From Ferrithrix thermotolerans DSM 19514 (lineage in GTDB: Bacteria; Actinomycetota; Acidimicrobiia; Acidimicrobiales; Ilumatobacteraceae): a stretch of DNA of 64,000 bases. The notes under the pieces are model-generated. The model made no database searches. It saw only the letters and a program-made list of their open reading frames with translations, and was not told the origin of the DNA. This document shows, one piece after another, positions 9,443 to 19,576 of this stretch. The stretch is taken from NCBI GenBank assembly GCA_945862025.1, contig CAMAWU010000003.1, positions 1-64,000 of the forward strand, read 5' to 3'. A program made the position numbers and the translations under genes. The stretch's first letter is position 1. Each line of letters opens with the position of its first letter.

Positions 9443-11164
9443 ATGGCGACAACAGTTATTCGCGATGCATCACTTGTTGATGGCACTGGCTCACCGCAAC
9501 GACCAGCAGACATTGTGATCAACGACGGTCGGATTGTTGAAATCACTCCCGCACTTAAGGCATCAACTAGTCACGCATCGCGTGTGATCAATGCCGACAC
9601 AATGCTCGTCGCGCCGGGTTGGGTAGATGTTCATACTCACTATGACGCGCAAGCAACTTGGGACCCGTGGTTAACTCCAAGCAGTTGGCACGGAGTAACT
9701 ACAGCAGTGATGGGAAACTGTGGTGTTGGGTTTGCGCCCGCGCTTCCCGAACGACACGAATGGTTAATTGAATTAATGGAAGGTGTCGAAGATATTCCGG
9801 GCGCTGCGATGACAGAAGGCATCAAGTGGGAGTGGGAATCTTTTCCTGAGTATTTAGACGCGCTCGACCGACGCAAGCGCGTGATTGATTTAGGCGCACA
9901 AATTGGTCACGGTGCGTTGCGTGCGTTCGTGATGGGTGATCGCGGTGCGAATAATGAAGATGCAACACTTGACGACATCAGCAAAATGGCTGATCTCACA
10001 GAGCAGGCGTTGCGAGCAGGTGCGCTTGGTTTTTCTACTTCGCGAACTTCGCTGCACAAAAGTAAAAACGGCGAATTCGTGCCGGGCACGAGTGCGCAAC
10101 CAGATGAGTTGTACGGCATCGCCGAAGGTATTCGTCGTGCTGGTCACGGAATATTTCAAATGGCCGCCGAACATTGGCGCGTACCAGGTGATGAGTGGGG
10201 CTGGATGCGCGAACTCACGCGTCGCACGGGTGTGAAGATGAGCATTAATTTAAATCAACCTGCAGATGACTCCGAACTCTGGCGAGAAACGCTTACTCTC
10301 ATCGAAGAATCTGCGCGCCTTGGTGAAAAAATTGAAGCACAAGTTGCTGGTCGCAGTATCGGATTAATAATGTTTTTGCAAGGCACCGTGCATCCGCTAA
10401 TGATGCACCAGGCATACATTGAGGTCGCAAGTTTGCCGATCGCTCAGCGTGCTGCTGCGCTCGCCGACCCTGCGCGACGTGCTCGACTGTTACAAGAACA
10501 ACCAGCTCATCGTTTCTTCAAACAATTTGTCGGCGAAAATTTTCACACAATGTTTCCGATTACGTCTGCAGCAATTGATTACGAACCAACACGCGAACAA
10601 TCGGTAGCGGGAATCGCTGCAAGTACCGGCAAATTACCTTTTGAAGTCATTGTTGATCACTTGATTTCTAGTGGCGGCACAGGAATGATCTACCGTCCGT
10701 TTTTGAATTATGCATACGGTGATTTGTCAATGACATACAAATTATTGCAACACCCGAATACACGCAATGGGTTGAGTGACGCTGGTGCGCACTGCGGAGT
10801 GATTTGCGACGGTGGCATGCCAACATTTATGTTGACTCACTGGGTGCGTGATCGTGAGCGTGGGCCGAGGCTTGAACTTGAACAAATGATCAAACGACAA
10901 ACTCGTGACACTGCCGAACTGCACGGACTTTGTGATCGTGGCGCAATTTTGCCGGGCTTACGTGCCGATATCAACGTAATTGATTTTGATTCTCTTGGGT
11001 TTGATAATCCTAAAGTTGTATTTGATTTGCCGGCTAAAGGTCGACGCCTTGTGCAAACTGCGCATGGTTATGTTGCGACACTTGTCAACGGTGTGCAAAC
11101 TGTTGACCGTGATGAGTTCACTGGCGAACTGCCGGGCAAACTCGTGCGTGGCCCACAATCCTAA
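9443..11164 (+). CDS. N-acyl-D-amino-acid deacylase-like amidohydrolase
   Basis: GWVDVHTHYDAQATWDPWL metal site, WHGVTTAVMGNCGVGFAP, GLSDAGAHCGVICDGGM. Confidence 0.85.
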   Translation: MATTVIRDASLVDGTGSPQRPADIVINDGRIVEITPALKASTSHASRVINADTMLVAPGWVDVHTHYDAQATWDPWLTPSSWHGVTTAVMGNCGVGFAPALPERHEWLIELMEGVEDIPGAAMTEGIKWEWESFPEYLDALDRRKRVIDLGAQIGHGALRAFVMGDRGANNEDATLDDISKMADLTEQALRAGALGFSTSRTSLHKSKNGEFVPGTSAQPDELYGIAEGIRRAGHGIFQMAAEHWRVPGDEWGWMRELTRRTGVKMSINLNQPADDSELWRETLTLIEESARLGEKIEAQVAGRSIGLIMFLQGTVHPLMMHQAYIEVASLPIAQRAAALADPARRARLLQEQPAHRFFKQFVGENFHTMFPITSAAIDYEPTREQSVAGIAASTGKLPFEVIVDHLISSGGTGMIYRPFLNYAYGDLSMTYKLLQHPNTRNGLSDAGAHCGVICDGGMPTFMLTHWVRDRERGPRLELEQMIKRQTRDTAELHGLCDRGAILPGLRADINVIDFDSLGFDNPKVVFDLPAKGRRLVQTAHGYVATLVNGVQTVDRDEFTGELPGKLVRGPQS

Positions 11165-12377
11165 AAACAGCAGAATTTATTTGCGACATACTTTTAAATT
11201 TCTTATAGTTATTTTTTGTCTTGGTTGCTTAGCTGGATGCAGTTCAACTTCGACTAGTTCTGTGCTCGTTGATTCGGGTCCAGCAAAACTTGTAACTACA
11301 GCGCCTATTTCAAGTGCGACAACAGTTACGACTGCCTCGCCAAATAAACTTTCATTTACGCTTGCCGTTAGTGGTGATATTTTGCCGCACAGCCGATTAT
11401 GGCAAGGTGCAAAACGCAATGCGATCGCCAACGGCACTGTAAACAAAGACGGCTACGACTTTCGACCAATGTTCGCACTCGTCAAGCCGATTATTTCAAG
11501 TGTCGATCTGGCAATTTGCCATCTTGAAACACCCATTGCTCCGCCAGATGAAGAATTATCTACTTTTCCATTTTTTGGTGTGCCTAGTGAAATTACCGAC
11601 GCACTTGCCTACGCCGGATACGACCGTTGCAGCACTGCAAGCAATCACGCAATGGATCGCGGCACACGTGGCATTGACACAACCTTGAATGCTCTTGACC
11701 GAGTCAGAATTTCTCATGCAGGAATGGCTCGCACTCCACAAGAAATCAATCCAAAGTTAATTTTTGTAAATGGCATCTCGATTGCACATATGTCTTACAC
11801 ATTTAGTTACAACGGCTTGCCTGCCGCTAACGGTGAAACTTGGCGCTCAGCGATAATTGACACAGAGCGTATTCTGCGCGATGTGCGTCAAGCCCGCAAA
11901 CTCGGCGCTCAAGTCGTATTGCTAAGTATGCACTGGGGAAACGAGCGCGAGTCGGCGCCGAGTTCATTTCAACAACAAATCGCAGACGAGATTACAAAGT
12001 CTGGTGAAGTCAATCTGATAATTGGAAGTCATGCCCATGTGTTGCAGCCAATCAAATTAGTTAACGGCACATGGGTGATTTACGGCCTTGGAAATTTTTT
12101 ATCTGACATGCCTACAACTCCGAAAGATCCGCCATGGCCTGCCAGCACTCAAGATGGAGCAATTGTTACTGCAACTATTATTGTCGCCGCGGATGGAAAA
12201 GTTTTTGTGGCGCCGCCAGTTGTCACACCAACTTGGGTTGATCGAGTTTCGGGTTGGCAGATTCGTTCGGTAGTTAGTGATTTGAAATCTAAAGACATCG
12301 ACAGCTCTACTCGTGCCGAACTTCAAGCCTCACTCAAACGAACCACTTCAGTACTCGGTGAATATATAAAGAACTAG
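11148..12377 (+). CDS. CapA-family (PgsA) lipoprotein
   Basis: Lipobox LAGCSS; VSGDILPHSRLWQ, ATTI-like core, IGSHAHVLQPI, VIYGLGNFLSD typical of CapA. Start uncertain (GTG 11148 preferred to the track start). Confidence 0.85.
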   Translation: MAHNPKNSRIYLRHTFKFLIVIFCLGCLAGCSSTSTSSVLVDSGPAKLVTTAPISSATTVTTASPNKLSFTLAVSGDILPHSRLWQGAKRNAIANGTVNKDGYDFRPMFALVKPIISSVDLAICHLETPIAPPDEELSTFPFFGVPSEITDALAYAGYDRCSTASNHAMDRGTRGIDTTLNALDRVRISHAGMARTPQEINPKLIFVNGISIAHMSYTFSYNGLPAANGETWRSAIIDTERILRDVRQARKLGAQVVLLSMHWGNERESAPSSFQQQIADEITKSGEVNLIIGSHAHVLQPIKLVNGTWVIYGLGNFLSDMPTTPKDPPWPASTQDGAIVTATIIVAADGKVFVAPPVVTPTWVDRVSGWQIRSVVSDLKSKDIDSSTRAELQASLKRTTSVLGEYIKN

Positions 12378-12396
12378 CGCTAGATATGATTGGCTC

Positions 12397-13527
12397 GTGC
12401 CAAATATTGTCGATAAATACAATCAAGCCGAGCGTGCGGGTCGGGCAACGGTTTCGAACAGGGCAATTGAATCGTTCAGCCTTGAACTGTGGAACACACT
12501 GGGATATCCATTCAAAGTTGACAGTGAATCTGAACTATGGCGCTATCACGATGTGATGCAAGAAGGCCGCTATAACGAGAACTTACGCCTAATAGGTAGT
12601 TACTCTGATCATGATTTTGACTTGGTGACCAGCACTGCAAAACAGATTCTGAGTTTTTCAGAGCGTGAACTACCAATTCGAAACAGTGGCAAGCACGCGC
12701 TTACGCGGTCACTCCACCAATATCAACTGTTAATGAAGCATCGCCCGCACGATGGTCCGTTACGGGTCCTTGAAATCGGCCCAGGCAGTGGATATCTCGG
12801 TTTGCTGCTCGCAAACGATGGTCATCAATACTTTGCAATGGATGCCGCACAAGCGTTCTATTTGTATCAGAAGAAACTTTGGTCAGATATCTACGGCGCA
12901 GACTATTTTGACTACTCAGAATCTTCGTCACGCACAGACAATGCAAAAGTAACGCACATTCCTTGGTGGAGGTTCGCGAATCTTTCAATTCCAATACCTG
13001 ATGTTGACATCGTGACTATCAATCATGCGCTCACCGAGATGCACCCACAAGCAGTCAAAACAATCTTCGCCCGCCTCTACTCAGCCTGGGGCGACAACGA
13101 CAAAAAACTAGTGCTCGCCGAGAGCCTTGGCTACGACTACTTCAAGCGCAAAGATGCGATGCTCGCAGATATTCGTGCTAAGAGTTTTACTGTCAATTGC
13201 ATCACAAATAGAGTGACGATCTTTAGACCTAATAGTGGAGCTGCCACAGCACAATTAGTAGAATTAGGAAGAAGACCAACTTTCGGCGTGCGAATTAAAA
13301 GTCGGCTCAGAAAACGAATAATAAATTTAGTTGTGCGGTCTCTAAGACACCCATTCGGGCAACAACTTGCAAAACTAATTAAGCGCGGACCGATCCATCA
13401 CGATAAATTAACTGCAGCGATTGACGCACAGACACAACCTCTGCACGACTTCTTTGAGAATCTAGTCGCCGACGAACGAACCCCAGATGAGATATTCGAA
13501 AAGCCAAGAATTGGAGATATTAAATGA
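12397..13527 (+). CDS. Putative sugar O-methyltransferase
   Basis: SAM motif LRVLEIGPGSGYLGLLLA; first gene of the glycan cluster. Confidence 0.65.
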   Translation: MPNIVDKYNQAERAGRATVSNRAIESFSLELWNTLGYPFKVDSESELWRYHDVMQEGRYNENLRLIGSYSDHDFDLVTSTAKQILSFSERELPIRNSGKHALTRSLHQYQLLMKHRPHDGPLRVLEIGPGSGYLGLLLANDGHQYFAMDAAQAFYLYQKKLWSDIYGADYFDYSESSSRTDNAKVTHIPWWRFANLSIPIPDVDIVTINHALTEMHPQAVKTIFARLYSAWGDNDKKLVLAESLGYDYFKRKDAMLADIRAKSFTVNCITNRVTIFRPNSGAATAQLVELGRRPTFGVRIKSRLRKRIINLVVRSLRHPFGQQLAKLIKRGPIHHDKLTAAIDAQTQPLHDFFENLVADERTPDEIFEKPRIGDIK

Positions 13528-14711
13528 AGACAGCATTAATTATCGGTGGCGGGTTTTCTGGTTGCGCGGCAGCCCACCAACTTGAAATGCTCAGCGGATG
13601 GGATGTGACCCTCGTCGAGTCGGCACCGTTTCTCGGCGCTGGCGTGCGCACACAATGGTTCGGTGGCCACCCGTACACGTTTGGGCCAAGACACTTTCTT
13701 ACCCCATATGAAGAAACTTTCACATATCTGAATGCAATTGTTCCGATTCGTCGTTGCCCAGAACACGAATTTCTAACTTATGTTGAACGCGACAATGCCT
13801 TCTACGCGTTTCCGATCAACATGACAGACGTTCGCACGATGCCTGATTACTCTGAGATTCAAGCCGAAATGGATGAGAAGAAACGCGAAGAGTTCCGTGG
13901 CGCAAAAGAAGCAAAAAATATTGAGGACTATTGGATCGGCTCAGTTGGTCAACGACTCTACGACAAATTCATTGACGAGTACAGCAAAAAAATGTGGCTG
14001 ATAGATGACAACAAAAAAATTGATACATTCGGGTGGTCACCAAAAGGAGTCGCATTAAAAGACGGGCCGCGAGCCGCATGGGATTCTGCGATCTCTGGTT
14101 ATCCGTATGCGCCAGATGGCTATGACTATTACTTTGGCTTCGCAACTCAGGCAGCACGAGTACTACTTTCAACAACAATCACAAACTTTGATATTCCTAA
14201 TAAAAATGTGACATTTAATGGCGAGAAAAAATCTTACGACATCATCGTCAACACAATTGCGCCTGACACAATCTTTGACGAATGTTATGGAGCATTACCG
14301 TTTCTTGGTCGAGAGTTTCACAAGATTGTCTTTCCAACCGAAACAGTTTTGCCAGAAAATGTTTACTTTCTTTACTATGCCAACGATGAAAAATTTACAC
14401 GACTAGTTGAATACAAGAAATTCACTCACCATGTATCGCCGACAACTTTGATTGGCATGGAGATTCCGACATTTGGCAATGGCAAGCACTACCCGATGCC
14501 GTACCAGAGTGAACAAATTCGTGCCGAACGCTATTTCGCGGATATGCCTGATGGCGTCTTCTCAATTGGTCGTGCGGGTTCGTATCTTTACGGCATCGAT
14601 ATTGACGACTGCATTCGTCAAACAATGTTGATGGCCGAAACTCTTCGTGCTGGCGGTCAAGATCATCCAGTACCTGGCGAAAACTACCGCTTCCCAGAAC
14701 TTCAGAGATAA
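13524..14711 (+). CDS. UDP-galactopyranose mutase-like flavoprotein
   Basis: MKTALIIGGGFSGCAAAHQL FAD motif; GHPYTFGPRHFLT and Glf-like architecture. Confidence 0.75.
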   Translation: MKTALIIGGGFSGCAAAHQLEMLSGWDVTLVESAPFLGAGVRTQWFGGHPYTFGPRHFLTPYEETFTYLNAIVPIRRCPEHEFLTYVERDNAFYAFPINMTDVRTMPDYSEIQAEMDEKKREEFRGAKEAKNIEDYWIGSVGQRLYDKFIDEYSKKMWLIDDNKKIDTFGWSPKGVALKDGPRAAWDSAISGYPYAPDGYDYYFGFATQAARVLLSTTITNFDIPNKNVTFNGEKKSYDIIVNTIAPDTIFDECYGALPFLGREFHKIVFPTETVLPENVYFLYYANDEKFTRLVEYKKFTHHVSPTTLIGMEIPTFGNGKHYPMPYQSEQIRAERYFADMPDGVFSIGRAGSYLYGIDIDDCIRQTMLMAETLRAGGQDHPVPGENYRFPELQR

Positions 14712-14716
14712 CCAAG

Positions 14717-15475
14717 ATGACTGATAAAAATTTTAAAGAACCATATTTCATTCCGGCGAATAGTTCAGAGTTTTTAGCCAATGGCGAGACTTGGATTGAA
14801 AATAATCAAAGGTTTCGACAATCAGAACGCTTTAGATTTTTTCGCTGTGCGATGGACTATATCGTTGAAAATTATCTACCGGGGTCATATTTTGAATTTG
14901 GTGTACACCGAGCGCGAACCTTCACAATGGTTATGGGACTCGATGACTTCTATGCCTCAAATATGGGGGAAACGGCAGGTGGTCTAACTCCTAAACCTGG
15001 TGGTGGCTTCATGGACAAGTATTTTGCTTTTGACTCATTTGAAGGTTGGCCACAAATCTCGGATGTGACTTCGCACCCTCACTACTCCCCTGGTGGAGCG
15101 AAAACAGACTCCGATGAATTTATTGAACTCTTGACCGCATATGGGCAATCCACAGAAAGAGTCGAACTTATAGAAGGTTTCTACGATAGATCTTTAACTG
15201 AAAGTCTTGCGAACAAATACGTTCAAGAAAAAGTAAAAGCATCGCTTATAACTGTTGACTGCAATCTCTACGAATCATATAAATCAGTGTTTGCATGGGT
15301 AGACCAATTCATGCAACCTGGAACCGTGCTCTACTTAGACGACTACAACACTTTTCGAGCTCAGCCCAACCAGGGACCGAAACGCGCATGGAACGAATAC
15401 AAAGAAATATCAGATTGGAAATTTGAGCCGTTTCTCCCAGTCGGACATTGGGGGTTTTCATTTATTGTTTGTTAG
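14717..15475 (+). CDS. TylF/MycF-like macrocin O-methyltransferase family protein
   Basis: YFEFGVHRARTF, YFAFDSFEGWP, ITVDCNLYESYKSVFAWV, PGTVLYLDDYNT. Confidence 0.82.
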   Translation: MTDKNFKEPYFIPANSSEFLANGETWIENNQRFRQSERFRFFRCAMDYIVENYLPGSYFEFGVHRARTFTMVMGLDDFYASNMGETAGGLTPKPGGGFMDKYFAFDSFEGWPQISDVTSHPHYSPGGAKTDSDEFIELLTAYGQSTERVELIEGFYDRSLTESLANKYVQEKVKASLITVDCNLYESYKSVFAWVDQFMQPGTVLYLDDYNTFRAQPNQGPKRAWNEYKEISDWKFEPFLPVGHWGFSFIVC

Positions 15476-15530
15476 GCGTACCAAGTAAGCCTTTTAAACG
15501 TAAGTCTCTCGAAAGATAGACTTACGACAA

Positions 15531-16352
15531 ATGGGTGAGCATTCAAACTCCGAATTTTTTACAGCCGAAGAACGAGCCCTCAGCGCAGAGTTTCTCAGCA
15601 ATGGATTTATCGTTAGCGATGCCGAATCACCAAAAATTCTCGAGAGTATTAGCGACAATATTTCCCAAATAACAAAAAATTGGCTTAGCAACAACAATCT
15701 AGGAAACAAAACTTTCGATCTCGCCAACTCACATGAATTCGTCCCGAATGACCAACTCAATGATCTCCGACTGACAATTTTCGCCGAGATCAACAAACAT
15801 GCTGACATTCGCCAAAGATACTTTTCTTTGGCTCGAAATACCTTGTCATCTTTGGTTGGCAACGAACTGGCAATGCAGAATAAAGTTAATGTCTCTATCC
15901 AACAACCGAATGATGAAAGTTCGGTACTCCCGATGCATTCCGACATCTGGACAGGCGATTCCCCTTTTCAAGTCGTGTTGTGGGTGCCACTCACCGATGC
16001 ATCAAAATCAAACTCAATGTTTTTCCTCCCGCCTAATAAAAGTCGCGAGGCCCGACAGAGAGTTGCCGCAGGAGAATTTAACTCAATGGATCAGATTGAG
16101 ATTGAATACAAATCACAACTGATCACCATGGATGTTTCATACGGTAAAGTTTTAATCTTTGATTCAAGTTGCTTACATGGAAACGTCCTTAACTTAACCA
16201 AAACTGCTCGCTGGTCAATGAATTGCCGGTTCACCGGACTACTTACTCCGTTTACAAACCCTGAGCGCCGACTCGGTACCTATTATCTTCCAATTACGAC
16301 TCGTGCAGCCACGAAAATGGGGCTTTCGCTTCTTGGATCGCAAGAAGGCTGA
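15531..16352 (+). CDS. 2OG-Fe(II) oxygenase, resembling the sporadic carbohydrate cluster type
   Basis: MHSDIWTGDSPFQVVLWVPLTDA (HxD) and LHGNVLNLTKTARWSMNCRF (distal His, Arg); next to the LIC12192-like gene. Confidence 0.72.
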   Translation: MGEHSNSEFFTAEERALSAEFLSNGFIVSDAESPKILESISDNISQITKNWLSNNNLGNKTFDLANSHEFVPNDQLNDLRLTIFAEINKHADIRQRYFSLARNTLSSLVGNELAMQNKVNVSIQQPNDESSVLPMHSDIWTGDSPFQVVLWVPLTDASKSNSMFFLPPNKSREARQRVAAGEFNSMDQIEIEYKSQLITMDVSYGKVLIFDSSCLHGNVLNLTKTARWSMNCRFTGLLTPFTNPERRLGTYYLPITTRAATKMGLSLLGSQEG

Positions 16353-16356
16353 AATT

Positions 16357-16800
16357 ATGACCCGTAGTGATACTCGCGAACAAAAGGGCACAAAGGCTTA
16401 TACGACTCCGAGGTCTTTCGGTGGTTTTCAAATTCCAATTACTTTACAGAGCACAACACTACGCAATTACTGCGAAAAAAAAGATCTGGTGTTTCACCTA
16501 CATGTGGTTGAAAATCAGATCCCAAATACTTACCTGGTACTTGAATCATTAGTTGAGAAGGCCAACCACTACGACGGAATAGTGATGTGCAGCGTTTCAA
16601 TGTTGCCAGGTGATCCAAAAGTTCGGCAGATGATTACTCGCCGAGTTCTTGAGCAAGGTTGTTCATTACACTTTACTTTTGAACAGTTAGTGGTTTCTTC
16701 ATTAAACCAACTTGCAGAACTTGAAGAACTGGTTGCTTTGATTCAACTTTCACCGCACCATACTGCTGGAAACTCGCACTCTTTAACTCACTTGTTGTAA
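16357..16800 (+). CDS. LIC12192-like sporadic carbohydrate cluster protein
   Basis: About 147 aa, LVFHLHVVENQIPNTYLVLESLVEK...DGIVMCSVSMLPGD...ILEQGCSLHF-like pattern; family call from memory. Confidence 0.6.
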   Translation: MTRSDTREQKGTKAYTTPRSFGGFQIPITLQSTTLRNYCEKKDLVFHLHVVENQIPNTYLVLESLVEKANHYDGIVMCSVSMLPGDPKVRQMITRRVLEQGCSLHFTFEQLVVSSLNQLAELEELVALIQLSPHHTAGNSHSLTHLL

Positions 16801-16811
16801 GTTATAAGTAC

Positions 16812-17711
16812 ATGAGTCGGATTCTCGTAACTGGTATCAACTCTCCACTTGGCCAAGCCGTCGGGCGAAAACTTCAAGCCGAAGGACACATCGTTGTCGG
16901 CACAGTTCGCTCGTCAAAACTCAATTCGCAAGGTTTGCCTGCAAACGAACTGATCGCCCTCGACCTCGAAAATGCTGTTTCATTTATGAACATCGCAGGT
17001 GAAATAAAGTCGATCGTTCACGTCGCTGCGGCAAGTGTTGGAAGTGCTGAACACCTAATGTCTATAACAGGTTTTGGAACTCTGCATCTTGTAGAAAGAG
17101 CCAAAACTCTTAAGGTCAAGCGCATAATCCATATTTCAGGGATGGACGCTTACGGAAAAATATCTGTGCCGACCGTGACCGAATTTACTCAACCAACGCA
17201 CCAAAATGCTTACGGCACTGCTAAGTGGGCTGCCGAATCGTACATTGCAGACGCCTCAACGTTTATTGAAGGGATCAGTATTCGCTCACCCGCGATTGCA
17301 GGGCGAAACCATACAAGACATTTTCTTGCGCGGACTCTTGAGAAAATGTTGAACCAAAATGCGACCATTGTCGTTTCGAATCCTAATTTTAACTTTAACA
17401 ACCTTGTCCATGAGACCGTTCTAGCCGACTTTATTTTCGCGCTTTTGGAGTTACGAAATCTCCCAGAGTTACAAGCAGTTACGGTTGGATCGCTAGACGC
17501 TATCAGTTTTGAGAAAATAATAGAGTTTCTAGCAACAATAAGTGACTACAAGGGTGAAATAAATTGGGGACAAAGCACTGCTCAACCTTTCAATATAGAT
17601 TTTTCGACAACAATGAATTTTGGCTTTCAACCAATCACTTTGTTGCAAACACTCAATTTATGGACAAAGGATTTACGCCTCAAAGAAATCGAAAATTTTA
17701 TTCTTAATTGA
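16812..17711 (+). CDS. NAD-dependent epimerase/dehydratase (SDR)
   Basis: Rossmann start MSRILVTGINSPLGQAVGRKL; IHISGMDAYGK. Confidence 0.8.
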   Translation: MSRILVTGINSPLGQAVGRKLQAEGHIVVGTVRSSKLNSQGLPANELIALDLENAVSFMNIAGEIKSIVHVAAASVGSAEHLMSITGFGTLHLVERAKTLKVKRIIHISGMDAYGKISVPTVTEFTQPTHQNAYGTAKWAAESYIADASTFIEGISIRSPAIAGRNHTRHFLARTLEKMLNQNATIVVSNPNFNFNNLVHETVLADFIFALLELRNLPELQAVTVGSLDAISFEKIIEFLATISDYKGEINWGQSTAQPFNIDFSTTMNFGFQPITLLQTLNLWTKDLRLKEIENFILN

Positions 17712-18250
17712 TGACAAATCAGTGAATGAGACTCTTCTAAGTTTGTGAAAATTCCGTGACGTAACTGGATTAAACAAAATACTTGACGACAGAAATATTG
17801 GTGGACTTTAGGTCAAGATGTGGCAGTATCCTACGCGTATCCCTATTTACGTTAAGCCAATATTTAGAAGTAATAGTATGAGATATTTTTAATTTACAGC
17901 CAGCTCGAAAAAGAACTGTACAAGACAATGTGTTGCTCCCCAAGACTCGCGCGCTCTATATCAGGCTCGGGGGATTCCCATGTCGGCTGCAAAATATTTG
18001 TTTTTTATAAACTTTATTCAGATAATGAGTGGAGTACTGGCTCCAGTACAACAATCTGAATTTTCGTCGCCACAGAGATATCGTTCAAATTCTGATGGCT
18101 TAGATTTGATGGGAGACTTCCCAAATAAATGAAACACTACTATTGGAGAAGTTAGGAGATTAGGCGCCTCAAATTGCAAAAAAGATAACTAGAGGTTGCT
18201 CTCAAAATTTATTTTAAGTTGAATTTTTAAGGATCCTTATCTTGAAGTGT

Positions 18251-19489
18251 TTATTTTGTCCTCAAATGTCCCAAAATTTTTTCTAGAGACAAGACAATTT
18301 CGTTGATTTCACGCTCTCCAAAATTTTCGTTCAAAAAAAGATTGAAACTTCTTGCCTTCATTGACTCAGCGTTTGAACTTTTAATGACTTTTAAATTAAG
18401 TTTTTTGGTGATTTCCCAATCCGCCACTATATTTTGAAAACTAGGTAACAACGAAACTCCTTCAGCCTGCATCATCTCTGCAATTTCTAATTTTCGTGTC
18501 TTGAACTCATCTCCAACTAAAAGTGGGATAAAGAAAGGAGACTGTCCGCGCGAATGGCGCATCAATTCAAAATAAGGCTTGAATTTTTGTAATGCGACTT
18601 CAAGCGAAAACAAAAACTCCCGGCGTCTTCGTATTGTGTCGTCAAGCCGAGAAAGAGATGCGCTACCGATTGCACATGAAAACTCATCGGTATTAAAATT
18701 CAAAGCCGAAACTGTCGCATGACCAGGGTCACCAGAGCGATAATCTTTGCTCCATTTTGGTCGACCACGGTCCGACTCTTCGATAACTGCGTTACTTATT
18801 TGTTCGTTGTTCGTGTAGACAACCCCACCAGAGCCGCCCGTATGGAGACTCTTTCGATACATAGTTGAATAAGCCGAGACATCACCGAACATTCCGACAA
18901 GAGAGCCTTGACACATTGTTAACTTGCAGTCACACTGTTTAGGACAGACTCTCGCAAAAGGTGCCTGGCTGCAGTCTTCAATTAACTTCAGATTTTTCAA
19001 TTTTGCATTCACGCTTATTGTGGCTATATCTAAAGGCTCTCCCGCCATATGAACGGCGAATACGGCTGAAGTCTGCTGAGTAATTCCTGCCTCAATCTCT
19101 TCCCAATTTGTGTTGTAATTATTTGGCATTGTGTCAACAATTACTGGTGTCAGACCAGCTTCAATGATTGCAAATATTGAACCTGAGTCAGTGACACCAG
19201 GAACAATTACTTCACTGCCCACTGGAAGCCTAAGAGCTCGAACTGCGACGAAACAGGACACGGAACCCGAACTTACGGCTCTTGCAAACCCTCCTCCCAT
19301 TTTTTCTGCAAAGGAAGTCTCAAAATTTCTCTGAAAAAAGCCCTCATAGGGTGGATCTTGCTGAGCCTGCTCATAATGCGCAAGGACATCGAGCACTGCT
19401 TGTCGCTCTGCCTTTCCCATCGCAGCACGAAATGGTGCTGGTTTGTCTCGAACCATTGGCCCGCCCAACTTCGCTAAATTATCTCGCAT
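18251..19489 (-). CDS. DegT/DnrJ/EryC1/StrS-family aminotransferase with cysteine-rich insertion
   Basis: SSGSVSCFVAVRAL, IEDCSQAP, AYSTMYRKSLHTGGSGGVVYT (PLP Lys). Confidence 0.85.
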   Translation of the reverse strand: MRDNLAKLGGPMVRDKPAPFRAAMGKAERQAVLDVLAHYEQAQQDPPYEGFFQRNFETSFAEKMGGGFARAVSSGSVSCFVAVRALRLPVGSEVIVPGVTDSGSIFAIIEAGLTPVIVDTMPNNYNTNWEEIEAGITQQTSAVFAVHMAGEPLDIATISVNAKLKNLKLIEDCSQAPFARVCPKQCDCKLTMCQGSLVGMFGDVSAYSTMYRKSLHTGGSGGVVYTNNEQISNAVIEESDRGRPKWSKDYRSGDPGHATVSALNFNTDEFSCAIGSASLSRLDDTIRRRREFLFSLEVALQKFKPYFELMRHSRGQSPFFIPLLVGDEFKTRKLEIAEMMQAEGVSLLPSFQNIVADWEITKKLNLKVIKSSNAESMKARSFNLFLNENFGEREINEIVLSLEKILGHLRTK

Positions 19490-19576
19490 GCCAAAATTAT
19501 AGTCTAAATATTATTGTTGTCTTAATAAAGAAAAATTTATTTAAGTACCACTATTTCAAAAACCTACTGTAGGTTA

